Part shown: piece by piece, positions 47,086 through 56,520 of the stretch
Layout of the letters: the number at the start of each line of letters is the position of its first letter
Position numbering within the stretch: the first letter of the stretch is position 1
DNA from: Dysidea avara
Taxonomy: Eukaryota; Porifera; Demospongiae; Dictyoceratida; Dysideidae
Length of the DNA stretch: 64,000 nucleotides
Reading direction: 5' to 3'
Assembly (NCBI RefSeq): GCF_963678975.1
Contig: NC_089279.1
Location: forward strand, 28,081,609 to 28,145,608
Made by a program: the position numbers and the translations under genes
The notes under the pieces: model-generated
Told to the model about the DNA's origin: nothing
The model's database searches: none
The model's input: only the letters and a program-made list of their open reading frames with translations

Positions 47086-49749
47086 TCACCCTTCATATAT
47101 CATCTTTTCGCTCTTGTTGCTATTAACTCGCTCATCATTATAACTATCAAGCCAACCAAAATCATCCTCTACTTTTCTTCTCCTTGACATGCAGTAACTA
47201 ATCAACTTCTTAATCCCAGTGATACAGAAGATTAGCAGAGGAAAGATCACCAGAGCTGAAATTATTCCTGGAGTAGCAGTAGACAAGAAAGTGAATGAGT
47301 TAATATTGACAACTAAGGTTAGTGTCAACAATATCACACCATCCAATCCATTGAGAAAGTGATCTTTGTATGGCTGAATCCATATATGAATCATGGCAAT
47401 AATAACGCAGGCTGTTTGTAGATAGTATAACATGATGTAGTAGTTGCTGTCACAGATAAACACAATTAGGATAATCACTAGTCGACAGATAAGGTAGTAG
47501 GAAGCAAAGTAGCGATACTTGTCTTTGTAGCAGCTTTGAAACTGATCAAGTATTGGCATAATTTTGATGAAACTCACTACAGGATTAATGAATGGTTGTA
47601 TCAGTAGTATCAATGGCATACCAATCACAACAATTAGTCCACATAATGTAGCAACAATACCATAGAAGGTATGAAGACCTCTAAAATACTTGTAACTTGG
47701 AGACAAATATACGTAAACATCATCAACACCTGCAAATGTTAGTGGCTTTAGTAACTGCAATGAAGTGGATGCTAGTGAAGTATATGCAAGCAACAACAGA
47801 AGACAGATGACATGTATTATACAGTGGCTGACATAGTAGGCAACCTTTGGACGGTGTCTTGCTATAATAATGATTATCACCAAGAACAATGAAATAGCTA
47901 CTGCATGTGAATAATGAATGAACTGTTGATCAATTCTACTCAGTCCTTCTACAAAGCACAGCTTACCAAATAGTTGTGGTGACAGTTTAGCAAAACTTGA
48001 CAGTATGGAAACTAACTGAAACACACCACCAGTAATGTAGGGGTTGTTGTCCAATAATACATCCACAATGCTGTAATAATAGAGTATCCCGTACACATAA
48101 CCTGATGATATTCGACACCGAAAGTTCATCACGCCAAACACAACTCCTATTATAGCAATCCAATACAGGATAGTCAACACTATAACTAATGTTGTCATTA
48201 GAGGTGAACATTGGTGATGGTTGATACAGTCAGGTGAATCATATGTTAGCGTATATCCTGAACTACAGTCACCACAAGCAACTCCTGTCCTGTGTAGTTT
48301 ACACAGATCATCTATTTCTTGTGGTATAATACAATAACCTGGTCTGGTCTCTTTACGATGCTTACCATACTCACAGTACTGGTTTGGGCAAAGAGATACA
48401 GTAGTTGCATTCCTAACAGTACCAAACCAATAACCTCTTTTTATCTCATTATAATCATCAACACACTCCACAATATCCTGATGGCGGTAACAATCACAAC
48501 AATTACAGGTTCTATCATATGTGTATCCTGGAGAACAGGGTATTAGCTCAACTACTACTGAAATAGAAATTCTTTCATTGAAAGTTTCAAGAACTGATGT
48601 CAGCATAAGAGTGACATTTCTTCCATGTGAACTGACTTGTTCACCAGTTAAAATGAGACTAAGACTTGAAACATTGTCAACAAGTACACGATTATCAGCC
48701 AGTTCAATATCTTCACAATTGTCTTGACACTGAACATCAAACTGTGTTGGCGCAGCAGAATGATTGAAATAATCAAAGACAGATCCATTAAATGAAATCT
48801 GGTGACCTAGAATGTTGTGTTTAGCAAAGTATGTGTTATCACCAGTTTGGACACCATAGTGCTTTGTGAAGTATAACATTAGTGAGTGTGGCGATGAGAC
48901 TAGTGCATTTGAAAAGGATTCATCATATTTGAAATGGTATGGGAGATGTAGTATAGAATTGGTATTTTCATAATCAGGATTAATTATACAATTCCGGTGA
49001 ACATTAAAATACATTGAACTGCCAGATATTCCAGCAGAATTGTTGGAAAATGTGGCATTAAAATAATGATTTGATGATTTTGTATGAAATACTACACCAC
49101 AGTTGGAATCAAGGTCTACATATATTGCACCTCCATATTGAGCAGCTGAATTGTTAAGAAATTTTATACATGGACTTGTATATTCATTTTCAAAAAGAAA
49201 TTTAGTCCCACCTTCAAGATAAAGTGCACCCCCATTGTTGGCAGAATTGTTACTGAATATAACATTCTCTTGAAATCTTAAGGTGGATGATAGTAAGTGT
49301 ATAGCTGTACCAATATTGTTGCAGAATGTTGACTCGTAAACCCAAAATGTTGTAAAAGTTGAACCAGCTGAAATGTACACAACACTACTACCACCACTGT
49401 TACTAATGAAGTTTGATTGTACAAATATAAATGTCCGGTACACAGTTGCACTACTTCCAGTATTACCATCTATAAGAAACAAGGCTGCACCTTCCCCACT
49501 AGCAGTGTTCTCTTGAAAGAGACAGTTTATGATAGTGACATGATTATTTGTGTTAGCAGTTTTGATATATAAAGAACCTCCAGCTACTCCCATATAATTG
49601 TTGGATAAAAGTCTCACATTAGTGATAATGAAAGTATTGTTCATTAAACCGTTGAGAATAATAGAAACAGCTCCACCACCAGAAGGGCTACCTGTCATCT
49701 GACTACCCATCACCAGAACCTCATTAATAATTACCACATGTGATGACAT
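47086..49749 (-). CDS. Beta-helix, Cys-rich and multi-transmembrane protein (main ORF, C-terminal part)
   Basis: 887 codons from the first in-frame Met, but the frame is open upstream to 49929, so this Met is internal. Residues ~1-300 are Ser/Asn/Gly-rich repeats with many N-x-S/T sites and NNSAxxGGAxY turns (NNSANNGGALYLEGG, NNSAAQYGGAIYVD). These are typical of right-handed parallel beta-helix or Pmp-like repeats and would be extracellular. About 400-515 is Cys-rich (CNCCDCYRHQ, CLxNQYC-like, HRTGVACGDCSSGY). From ~516 follow 8-9 hydrophobic segments to ~850, with loops containing FGKLCFVEGLSRIDQQ, PILDQFQSCYKDKYRY and WIQPYKDHFLNGLDG, which I associate with a multi-gene sponge/choanoflagellate family. 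A receptor- or adhesion-like surface role is inference. No enzyme motif seen. Confidence 0.85.
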   Translation of the reverse strand: MSSHVVIINEVLVMGSQMTGSPSGGGAVSIILNGLMNNTFIITNVRLLSNNYMGVAGGSLYIKTANTNNHVTIINCLFQENTASGEGAALFLIDGNTGSSATVYRTFIFVQSNFISNSGGSSVVYISAGSTFTTFWVYESTFCNNIGTAIHLLSSTLRFQENVIFSNNSANNGGALYLEGGTKFLFENEYTSPCIKFLNNSAAQYGGAIYVDLDSNCGVVFHTKSSNHYFNATFSNNSAGISGSSMYFNVHRNCIINPDYENTNSILHLPYHFKYDESFSNALVSSPHSLMLYFTKHYGVQTGDNTYFAKHNILGHQISFNGSVFDYFNHSAAPTQFDVQCQDNCEDIELADNRVLVDNVSSLSLILTGEQVSSHGRNVTLMLTSVLETFNERISISVVVELIPCSPGYTYDRTCNCCDCYRHQDIVECVDDYNEIKRGYWFGTVRNATTVSLCPNQYCEYGKHRKETRPGYCIIPQEIDDLCKLHRTGVACGDCSSGYTLTYDSPDCINHHQCSPLMTTLVIVLTILYWIAIIGVVFGVMNFRCRISSGYVYGILYYYSIVDVLLDNNPYITGGVFQLVSILSSFAKLSPQLFGKLCFVEGLSRIDQQFIHYSHAVAISLFLVIIIIIARHRPKVAYYVSHCIIHVICLLLLLAYTSLASTSLQLLKPLTFAGVDDVYVYLSPSYKYFRGLHTFYGIVATLCGLIVVIGMPLILLIQPFINPVVSFIKIMPILDQFQSCYKDKYRYFASYYLICRLVIILIVFICDSNYYIMLYYLQTACVIIAMIHIWIQPYKDHFLNGLDGVILLTLTLVVNINSFTFLSTATPGIISALVIFPLLIFCITGIKKLISYCMSRRRKVEDDFGWLDSYNDERVNSNKSEKMIYEG

Positions 49750-49935
49750 TCTACTCTCTGATGTAAAAATCCATACAGTTTGATTGTTATTGTTAGTAAA
49801 GTTACAGTATTGTAGGGATACGTTATAAACACTGTTATCATTGGTGTTAAAGTGGAAATATACTGCACTACCAGAAGCAGTAGAGGCACTGTTGTTTGTA
49901 AAGTTAGAATGCTCAACTACAATATTAACTTTTTT

Positions 49936-50112
49936 CCTGAGTTCTCACTGAGGACAGCACAAACTATGCCACCATTACCATTGTTGGTAAAGGATGAATT
50001 GGACATTGTCAGAAGTGTATCACTATCACGTGCATCAAGTGATGGAAACCAAATGCCTTGTGTGTTATTATAAAACACTAGTTCAGACAAAACAATTGGT
50101 GCAACAAAAGCA
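49936..50112 (-). CDS. Beta-helix segment between insertion and frameshift
   Basis: Frame reading from TAFVAPIVLSELVFYNNTQG to VLSENSG at the A run. It continues the N-terminal exon once the hAT element is removed, and the 49929-49750 stretch once one A is supplied. The latter stretch (NIVVEHSNFTNNSASTASGS and onward) flows straight into the main ORF. N-glycosylation sites and the SNSSFTNNGNGGI turn are the same repeat style as the neighbours. Confidence 0.8.
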
Positions 50113-50120
50113 GTTTGAAT

Positions 50121-51037
50121 CAGGGGCGTAGCTAGCCAGAAGGTGATGGAGGGGCAGGCATGCCCCCCCCCCCCCCCCCCCCCACGAAACACTAAAAATC
50201 ATTCATGATTGCAAAAAAAGGCTAATGACCCAATGGTGGGCTAGCCAACATACGGTGTTGTATTATTACAGCTTAAATAACTAGCTACGTAACTATTTCA
50301 GTACTGACTGCTTCCAATCGAGCTAGCTATATTCGTCGAGCATCATCGCACGTGCCACAACTGTACTCCAACAAATTCATCCACAGTCCGGTAGAGTTAA
50401 TACTTTAGTGCAAATACAAGTTACTTTACGTTAGCCACAGCCTGTGCTGCAGTCCTAGCACACTGCTGATAAGATGACGTATTCACTCACTTCACTCGGC
50501 GAAATTCAAATGCCATGTATTGCACGAAATCCTGCTAGCAGAACTTGTAAGCTTGACTGATCCACCTGACTGACTGACAAAGTAAAAAAGACTGCACTGC
50601 TGTACGTACAAAGGTCCAGTGTGATCGACTCGATAAAATAAACTTGGTACATTTATTTAGCTAACACTTTATCACCTCGTAGGCAGTACGTTCGTAGCGT
50701 CATCTGGCCTCCTTTGTCGCTTGTGAGTTGTGACTCCTGCCGCGGAGAAGCGGGTTACTCTTTTTAGATTCAAAAATGTTCTATCACGCGAGTAATGTAG
50801 GCTAAATATAAAAGTATGTCTCTAATATTTTCGTTCGATGGATTCACGAACGAGTTGAATGTTGGTGTGTGCGCATTCACTAGCAACACCTGGTGATACC
50901 GCGTAGTAGTGTACATAATTTACAGTCATTTGCGTGTCAGTTTAATACTGGTAAACTTGTGACGAAGGTTTTAAAAAAATCATTTAGTGATGGGGGGGCA
51001 AATGCCCCCCCTTGCCCCCCCCTTAGCTACGCCTCTG
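50121..51037. mobile_element. hAT-like non-autonomous element, 917 bp
   Basis: Left end CAGGGGCGTAGCTAGCC and right end (inverted) CAGAGGCGTAGCTA. GTTTGAAT is duplicated exactly at 50113-50120 and 51038-51045. The subterminal regions carry poly-C/poly-G runs that pair across the element. There is no transposase frame, so it would need a partner enzyme. CAGRG ends with an 8-bp duplication identify hAT-type transposition. It sits inside an exon of the minus-strand gene. Confidence 0.92.
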
Positions 51038-51045
51038 GTTTGAAT

Positions 51046-51783
51046 AAGGATGTATGCTCCTCCAGAATTGGACACAAACACAGTTCGACTAATAGTTAAA
51101 CTGAGAAGTGATTCAGAATTACCTAAAACTTTCACAGAAAGTCCATTTGGATTGTAGCTACTGTTAATGTGTCTATTACCCATGAAACTGCTATCCAAAA
51201 TTGTGATACTTGCATTTGCATTGTTTACTGTAATGTTTAATCCACTGCATTCATAATCATTTAGACTTTTTATAACACTATAGGAAAAGGTAGTGTTCCT
51301 AACAATAATATTAGAACTGGCTTGATATATACCTAATGCACAGACTTGAGATCCTCGAAAAATGCATTTCTCTATTTTGATATTGTGAGCAACAGATAAA
51401 TAAACTCCTTCCATTGTATTCTGCTTGTTAGGATCACCACACTGGTCCCATGTGATCCCTTCAATGATGATATCACTACATGACTCACAGTACACACCTC
51501 CACTATTGTTACACATGATAGTAGCACCATTACCGGTTATTGTAGTGTTGTGTAGGTTTCCTGATCCTATTGAAGTGGTAGTGTTTAGCACAACTGATTC
51601 TGACGTGATGTTTATGATGGTATTATTCATTATGTTTTCTAATGCAAAGGACAATGAACTGCAAGGACATGATCCATCCACACAGCATGCAGTGCTGTTA
51701 ATGCCACAGTTGTTAATGGTAACCACTTTACTTTCTGTATTTTGACTGTCTGTGATCATCCACAAAGTCAATACTATAAAAAC
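51046..51783 (-). CDS. N-terminal exon: signal-like start and beta-helix
   Basis: Opens after the acceptor at 51784-51785 with VFIVLTLWMITDSQ, the hydrophobic core of a secretion signal whose Met would be in an upstream exon. The frame then runs through CGINSTACCVDGSCPCSSLS (a Cys-rich cap seen at the front of many such beta-helix proteins), repeated ITGNGATIMCNNSGGVYCES and IIIEGITWDQCG coils, and IRNTTF/ILDSSFMG-type strands. It stays open to the target duplication. About 245 residues. If translation ran into the element it would end at a stop at 50980. Confidence 0.8.
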
Positions 51784-51789
51784 CTAAGG

Positions 51790-53310
51790 ACAGATTTAAT
51801 AGCTTAATACTGCAGCATTTATATGAGTTTTTAGAGACATTTGTTGTCAATGGAGCACAGCATTTTAGTTACTGACATGAGTCAGAGGTGAAGCTGAGTT
51901 AATTGCTAAGATTACAACTGGCTTTGAATCTATCCAAGTGAAAGTTTTGTAGATATCTTAATGTGTAGTACAGTGAATCCTTGCTTATCCTGTCTGAACA
52001 CCAAAATTAATATCAAAAGTGACTGTTATAATAGAGTATTTTGTCATGTATTAGAGTAAATGACAGTTCTAGAGTAAGCTCATGTAGTATAAATCAATGG
52101 GTTTTAGTTTTCCATGTTTCTAAATACTAACTAACTATAGGAACAAAAGTTTTCAAGGATCTGCTGTACAGCTCATATAGAATTTCTCAATCAATAAAAC
52201 ACGCCTAATTATAACATTATTTATTTGCATTTCAGTGGTGGATCTAGGATTTTTAAAGGGGGTTTCTCAAAGTTAGTATAGCTGAATAAGGCATCTGATG
52301 AAATTTCTCAGGAAAATTTTGAGATTTTAGAATCTCTGAGATGGGATTTTAGGTTATTTTCAGTTAGCAATTACAATAAATCCAATGCTTTAAACTGTAA
52401 ATACTATAACTAACTATATAGGGCAAATATGGTGACTACAAGCTGTAGCTTTGATTGCTCTATTTGAGTATCTCGATCGTTTTTAATGCAGTGGGAGATG
52501 AAAAGTGAAGTGGTGCTGAGAGTATAATAGCTATAAATGGTGTTAGTTAAGTGAAACCTCATGCATGCTACTGAAATACAGTGGTATAATATTATAGTTG
52601 TTTGCTAATATGACAAATTGTCAGTACAACAATGTTTATGTATTTATACTGCCATTGAGCTAAATTTAAAAGGGAGTTTCTAAACCCATCTAGATCTACC
52701 ACTGCATTTGGTACAGACGCTTAGAATCAGTAGGTCTGTAAATTTATCCACTATTCTGTGGGCAGAAAAGCAAACTTTGCCCAACTCATCAGTGACGATG
52801 GAATAGTCACAATCATTGATGCAACATTATTACCACATTGTACAATACATCTTTTGAATTTCTTTCGATTAAGTATATAGCCTGGTTGCTCCATGACCCA
52901 GGAACCTATTTGCCAGACCAACAAATGTGCACTGATTTCCTAGAACCCAGGATGTTGATACAAAGTGCAGAGAGAGGTGAAAATATGGTTTAAAATACTT
53001 TGATTCCTTCTAGGCTTGAGCCAATTATGCTTTGAAAATTGTCTATTATGCTTTGAACAGTGTTCAAAAATTCAGCCTATTATGCTCAAAATTATGCCCT
53101 CAAAATCAAGATTATGCTCGAGAGCTGACTATTTTATTAGAGTATAATACAACTACACATTTATAGCCGGATACTCCAGAACAGCTAACTTACCAATTTC
53201 AGCCATGAAACACGCCCAGAAGTTGTGCCAACCACTTAGAACAGCCACAGCAGCCAATTTATAACTCTGTATTATTGGGTGGATCACGTGATCTCACGTG
53301 ACATAGTTAT
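51790..53310. other. Upstream region of the membrane-protein gene; repeats only
   Basis: Should contain the promoter and first exon, but I could not single out either. Holds TATTAGAGTA motifs at about 52020-52075 and 52460, the MITE at 52233-52704, and from about 53012 a TAGGCTTGAGCCAATTATGC block with CTATTATGC repeats. Confidence 0.45.
52233..52704. mobile_element. 472-bp CAGTGG-ended MITE with 5-bp target duplication
   Basis: Left CAGTGGTGGATCTAGGATTT, right (inverted) CAGTGGTAGATCTAGATGGG. CATTT is duplicated at 52228-52232 and 52705-52709. Same end type and same duplication length as 34584-34850. Confidence 0.75.
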
Positions 53311-53501
53311 ATGTGACCCAGTCTGAGGAAACCGGTCTTATCGCCCATGCCAACAGATTCGATTTTTCACCCAGGACACGAAGCTACATGAATAAACTAT
53401 CTAATTCCACAATAAAAATCAGCTATACTTGAGTGGTCTGGTTTTGTTGGCTGCTTTTCCCAAGCCCAGTGGCGATCCGTACGTGCGGCGTGGGGCCTTA
53501 C

Positions 53502-53960
53502 GGCCCCTATTCGGTGATTATTAGTTTCTCATCCAGCCTTTCTAATTATTATGATGCGGGCGGGAGGGTATTACCATTATGCCATTATTTTTTTAATATT
53601 AATTATTAACACACTGATGTACAGACCTTGTCCAAATTATCTTTCTTACTACAAACATTTCTTTCACCAGCTGATTCTACTTTTCGTGATCGCCAACTGT
53701 TTTTCGACAGTCTACTGAAAGCCTGCTTTGATGAAGTCGATAGAGCACGGTTGCAACTGGCACTGCAGCAATTTGCTAAGGAAAACAACAGTTCTCCTAG
53801 CGATATATAGCGCATTGTAGCGTTCATCAACAAAAAATTATAACAGTTTGGTATCACGTGTTCTTCTGAGCATGCACAGAGTAAATAATGGCTTACAATG
53901 CGGTAGCTTAAGAAGGATGCGGACGGTGGATGAGAAAATAATAATCACCAAATAGGGGCC
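53502..53960. mobile_element. Nested inverted-repeat unit with captured sequence
   Basis: 33-bp arms GGCCCCTATTCGGTGATTAT... at 53502-53534 and the complement at 53928-53960 bracket about 390 bp, including an exon-like block at 53671-53810. It may be a MITE that picked up host exon sequence. Confidence 0.65.
53671..53810 (+). pseudogene. Exon-like captured fragment
   Basis: Preceded by a strong acceptor-like run (CATTTCTTTCACCAG). The frame encodes ADSTFRDRQLFFDSLLKACF and then DEVDRARLQLALQQFAKENN, ending SSPSDI and TAG. Composition is helical and charged, unlike the junk frames around it. I do not recognise the family. There is no promoter, start or upstream exon inside the element, so it is probably a captured terminal exon. 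Confidence 0.45.
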
Positions 53961-55317
53961 TAATGGAGCTCTGGTCAGCCTGGGGATGACTGTATGTGGC
54001 TGTACAGCTCTGTGATGTTAAATAAGTACCTCTGCTGTGAATTTCCTTTCATTTTAACCTATTTTGAGACCTCGATGGTCCAAAACTTGGCCTAATTGAT
54101 CCCCACGCCTTCCTTTTCAATTTTTGAACACCATCTTGCCCCCCTTCCAGGGCCGCCGCCTCCCACCTATTTTGCTGATACAGTCAACCTCGGTTTTAAA
54201 ACTATCTAAAATGGCGGGAAACTTAGTTGTTGGCTACTTGCACAGTGGATGCTCTGGAAGGTAAGGAATTGGTGTAAAACGTGTAAAAATTTGGTACACA
54301 TAGCTTTAACACACTAAATTCTTAAAACTGTCGTTTCTCGATGCTTTTAAATAGGCGATAAGCCCGATTTTCCCAGACTGGGTCACATGTCTGCATTTCC
54401 TGACTGCTGTATTAGAATAAGTGACTGCTCTATTAGAGTATCTCGATCTTATTTCCATGAAGTGTAAATAATCAGTCAAGAAATAGTAAAAATAATATCA
54501 CTACAAGGTTTTTGATATGAAATGCAGTAATAATGTGCAGTGTGTTCATGTTGTGTAGTATTTTTGGCGCGCATTGCACGTTTTAATTAAACTTATTGAA
54601 AATCGTCCTATTATGCTGGCATAATGCTTAATGCTTTTGCTTGCCTATTATGCTCGAAATTATGTCGGCATAATTGGCGCAAGCCTATAACTCCTTCTGA
54701 ATTTTGCTGATTCTACAGCACCACTAGAATAAGTAGGAACATTAGATGGGGTAAGGGTGCTGGAACAAGTGAAGGAGGAGCAATCCTACCACTAAAGAAT
54801 CAAGGATAGCTTACAAAGTAATAATATTATGTAACTTTGTTGAATGCAATGCAGTTGAGGGAGGAGAAAATAACATCCATGTATATTGCATACTTCAAGA
54901 CGCTGCTACTTAGCAGTTTTATTGCTAAAGTTGGCTCCCCTTCCACCTTTCTCTTTGCCTCGTTCCATTAAGTGCTTGTAACCAACTTAAAAGTGCCTCA
55001 GTTGTAAACATGCAATCTATGATTATTATATCTTTTGTTTTAAAAAGCTGACATGTACCGTAGTAAAAGTAATTGGTAAGTTGGCAACATAAAAACTGAT
55101 ATCTGTAGCCACCAAGAATGAATGTTAATGCAACTACGCATATCTGTAAAAAGTAAATATTAACATTGGACCTTCATTATTGACAAGTGTTCTCCATTCA
55201 GCTTTGCTCTAATTAGCTAAGAATTTGGCTGCCTTTTTTCTCTATACTGCAGTAAAAATTAATAAAAATGATCAAATTACTAGTCAATGGATGAATTTAA
55301 AGTTTCCCCTAGCAATC

Positions 55318-55800
55318 TGAACTTTACAATATTTGTAGGGGTAAATGTCTGTAGTAGCATATCCAAATTTTAAAAGGATAGCATATATAGACCATGAGAT
55401 ATAACATTTTAAGTTTGTCATTTTCCATACATTGTCTATGAGAGGGGGCAACAGTTGCCCCTTCTGGGCAATCACATAAATAATGTGTGAGAAAACAACA
55501 AATTTAATTAATGTCATTTCTCAATTTAACATTATTTGTAGGTGTAAATCTCACAATTAACCTCTCCAATTTTAAAACGATAGAGTATATAGATCAGGAG
55601 ATATGACATTTTGAAATTTGTGGTTTTCCCATACATTAACCAAGTGATTTCCTAGAATGGGCAACTGTTACCCTTCTCATAGATAATGTATGGAAAACTG
55701 CAAACTTCAAAATGTCATATCTCATGACCTATATATGCAATATACTTTTAAAAATTAAAGATGTTACTTTTGACATTTACACCTACAAAATACTGTAAAA
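55318..55800. repeat. Three copies of a ~110-bp unit, two direct and one inverted
   Basis: Direct units at about 55318-55445 and 55530-55645 and an inverted unit at about 55688-55800 share TTTGTAGGKGTAAAT, GAGATATRACATTTT and CATACATT, with GGGCAACNGTTRCCC palindromic text between them. Confidence 0.75.
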
Positions 55801-56327
55801 TTCAGGTTGTAAGGGGCAACAGTTTAAAATTCCTTGTTAGATTCATCTATTAAAACCAAATAGAAGGAATAACATAGGACTAAATGTTCAATAACAGTCA
55901 CTGATAAAGGTCCAATGGTGAAACTTTGTTGTAGTATTAATATTCATAATTGACTGCTCCATGCAGATATCAGCTCTTTCTGTTACACTTTTGCTTTCTA
56001 AATACACCTTTTTAAACAGCCAAGCCAGGGGCGGTGGAGCATGCAAAAGAGTGAGGGGGCCAGGCCAGCTGTAAGCTGAAGACCAAATATAGTATATGCT
56101 TAGACATACGTGCATAGCTTAGTAGCTTGCTAAACTGCTTCTCTGAATACTACGAATGCTCTATAGATCTTGACTGTTCTATTAGAATATCTCAATCTTT
56201 TCCTACAAACATTGTCTCATAAAAATGTGGGGGGATGGTCCCCCTGTCTCAGCCGTCTACGAGCCAAGCTGTTTTTGCATGAAGTTTACATACCTTCAGA
56301 CAGGGGCGTACTGTAGCTAGACGTTTG

Positions 56328-56520
56328 TAGGTCTGTGTAGGCTCTGTAGGTTTAGCTGCTTTTTCTTTTTTCTGCTTTTTGTCATTTATAAATTAAATTA
56401 GGTTTAACTTTTAACTAGAGATAGGGGAGGATGGGAGTGCCATTAGGCCACTCCAAGTCATACCTTAGTTTCTGGTCACTCCCAAGCCTACAAATGGATG
56501 CGGGCGGGCGGATGATCAGG
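56328..56520 (+). repeat. SINE-like repeat, longer copy
   Basis: Carries the sequence inserted at 547-659 in the opposite orientation (GTAGGTCTGTGTAGGCTCTG, TAAATTAAATTAGGT) and continues for about 80 bp (AAGTCATACCTTAGTTTCTG and a GCGGGCGGG end). That continuation is found again on the opposite strand at about 57528-57590. Confidence 0.6.

Larger units (their letters stand above)
46620..51787 (-). pseudogene. Parallel beta-helix / multi-pass membrane protein gene, interrupted
   Basis: Whole locus on the minus strand, about 1,250 codons when the pieces are read in order: 51783-51046, then 50112-49936, then 49929-47090, then the last exon 46701-46620. Two breaks separate the pieces: a 917-bp hAT-like insertion and a single-base shift in the T run at 49930-49935. 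Everything else is open, which is unusual for an old pseudogene. The insertion may be recent or polymorphic and the shift may be an assembly error, so the locus may work in other alleles. No upstream exon with the start codon was identified: 51783 follows CTGTCCTTAG, a plausible splice acceptor in phase 0. Confidence 0.75.
53311..54388. mobile_element. 1,078-bp element with 35-bp TIRs, TGTGACCCAGTC type
   Basis: Arms 53311-53345 and 54354-54388 are inverted copies (ATGTGACCCAGTCTGAGGAA). Larger than its relatives at 21031 and 21633 because it contains a second inverted-repeat unit at 53502-53960. Confidence 0.8.

Noticed and set aside
48319..48546. Plus-strand 75-codon frame with membrane-like sequence
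   Set aside because: It is antisense to the Cys-rich and membrane region; hydrophobicity arises from codon complementarity.
47987..48727. Open frames on other strands/frames within the membrane-protein gene
   Set aside because: Shadows of the strongly coding minus-strand ORF.
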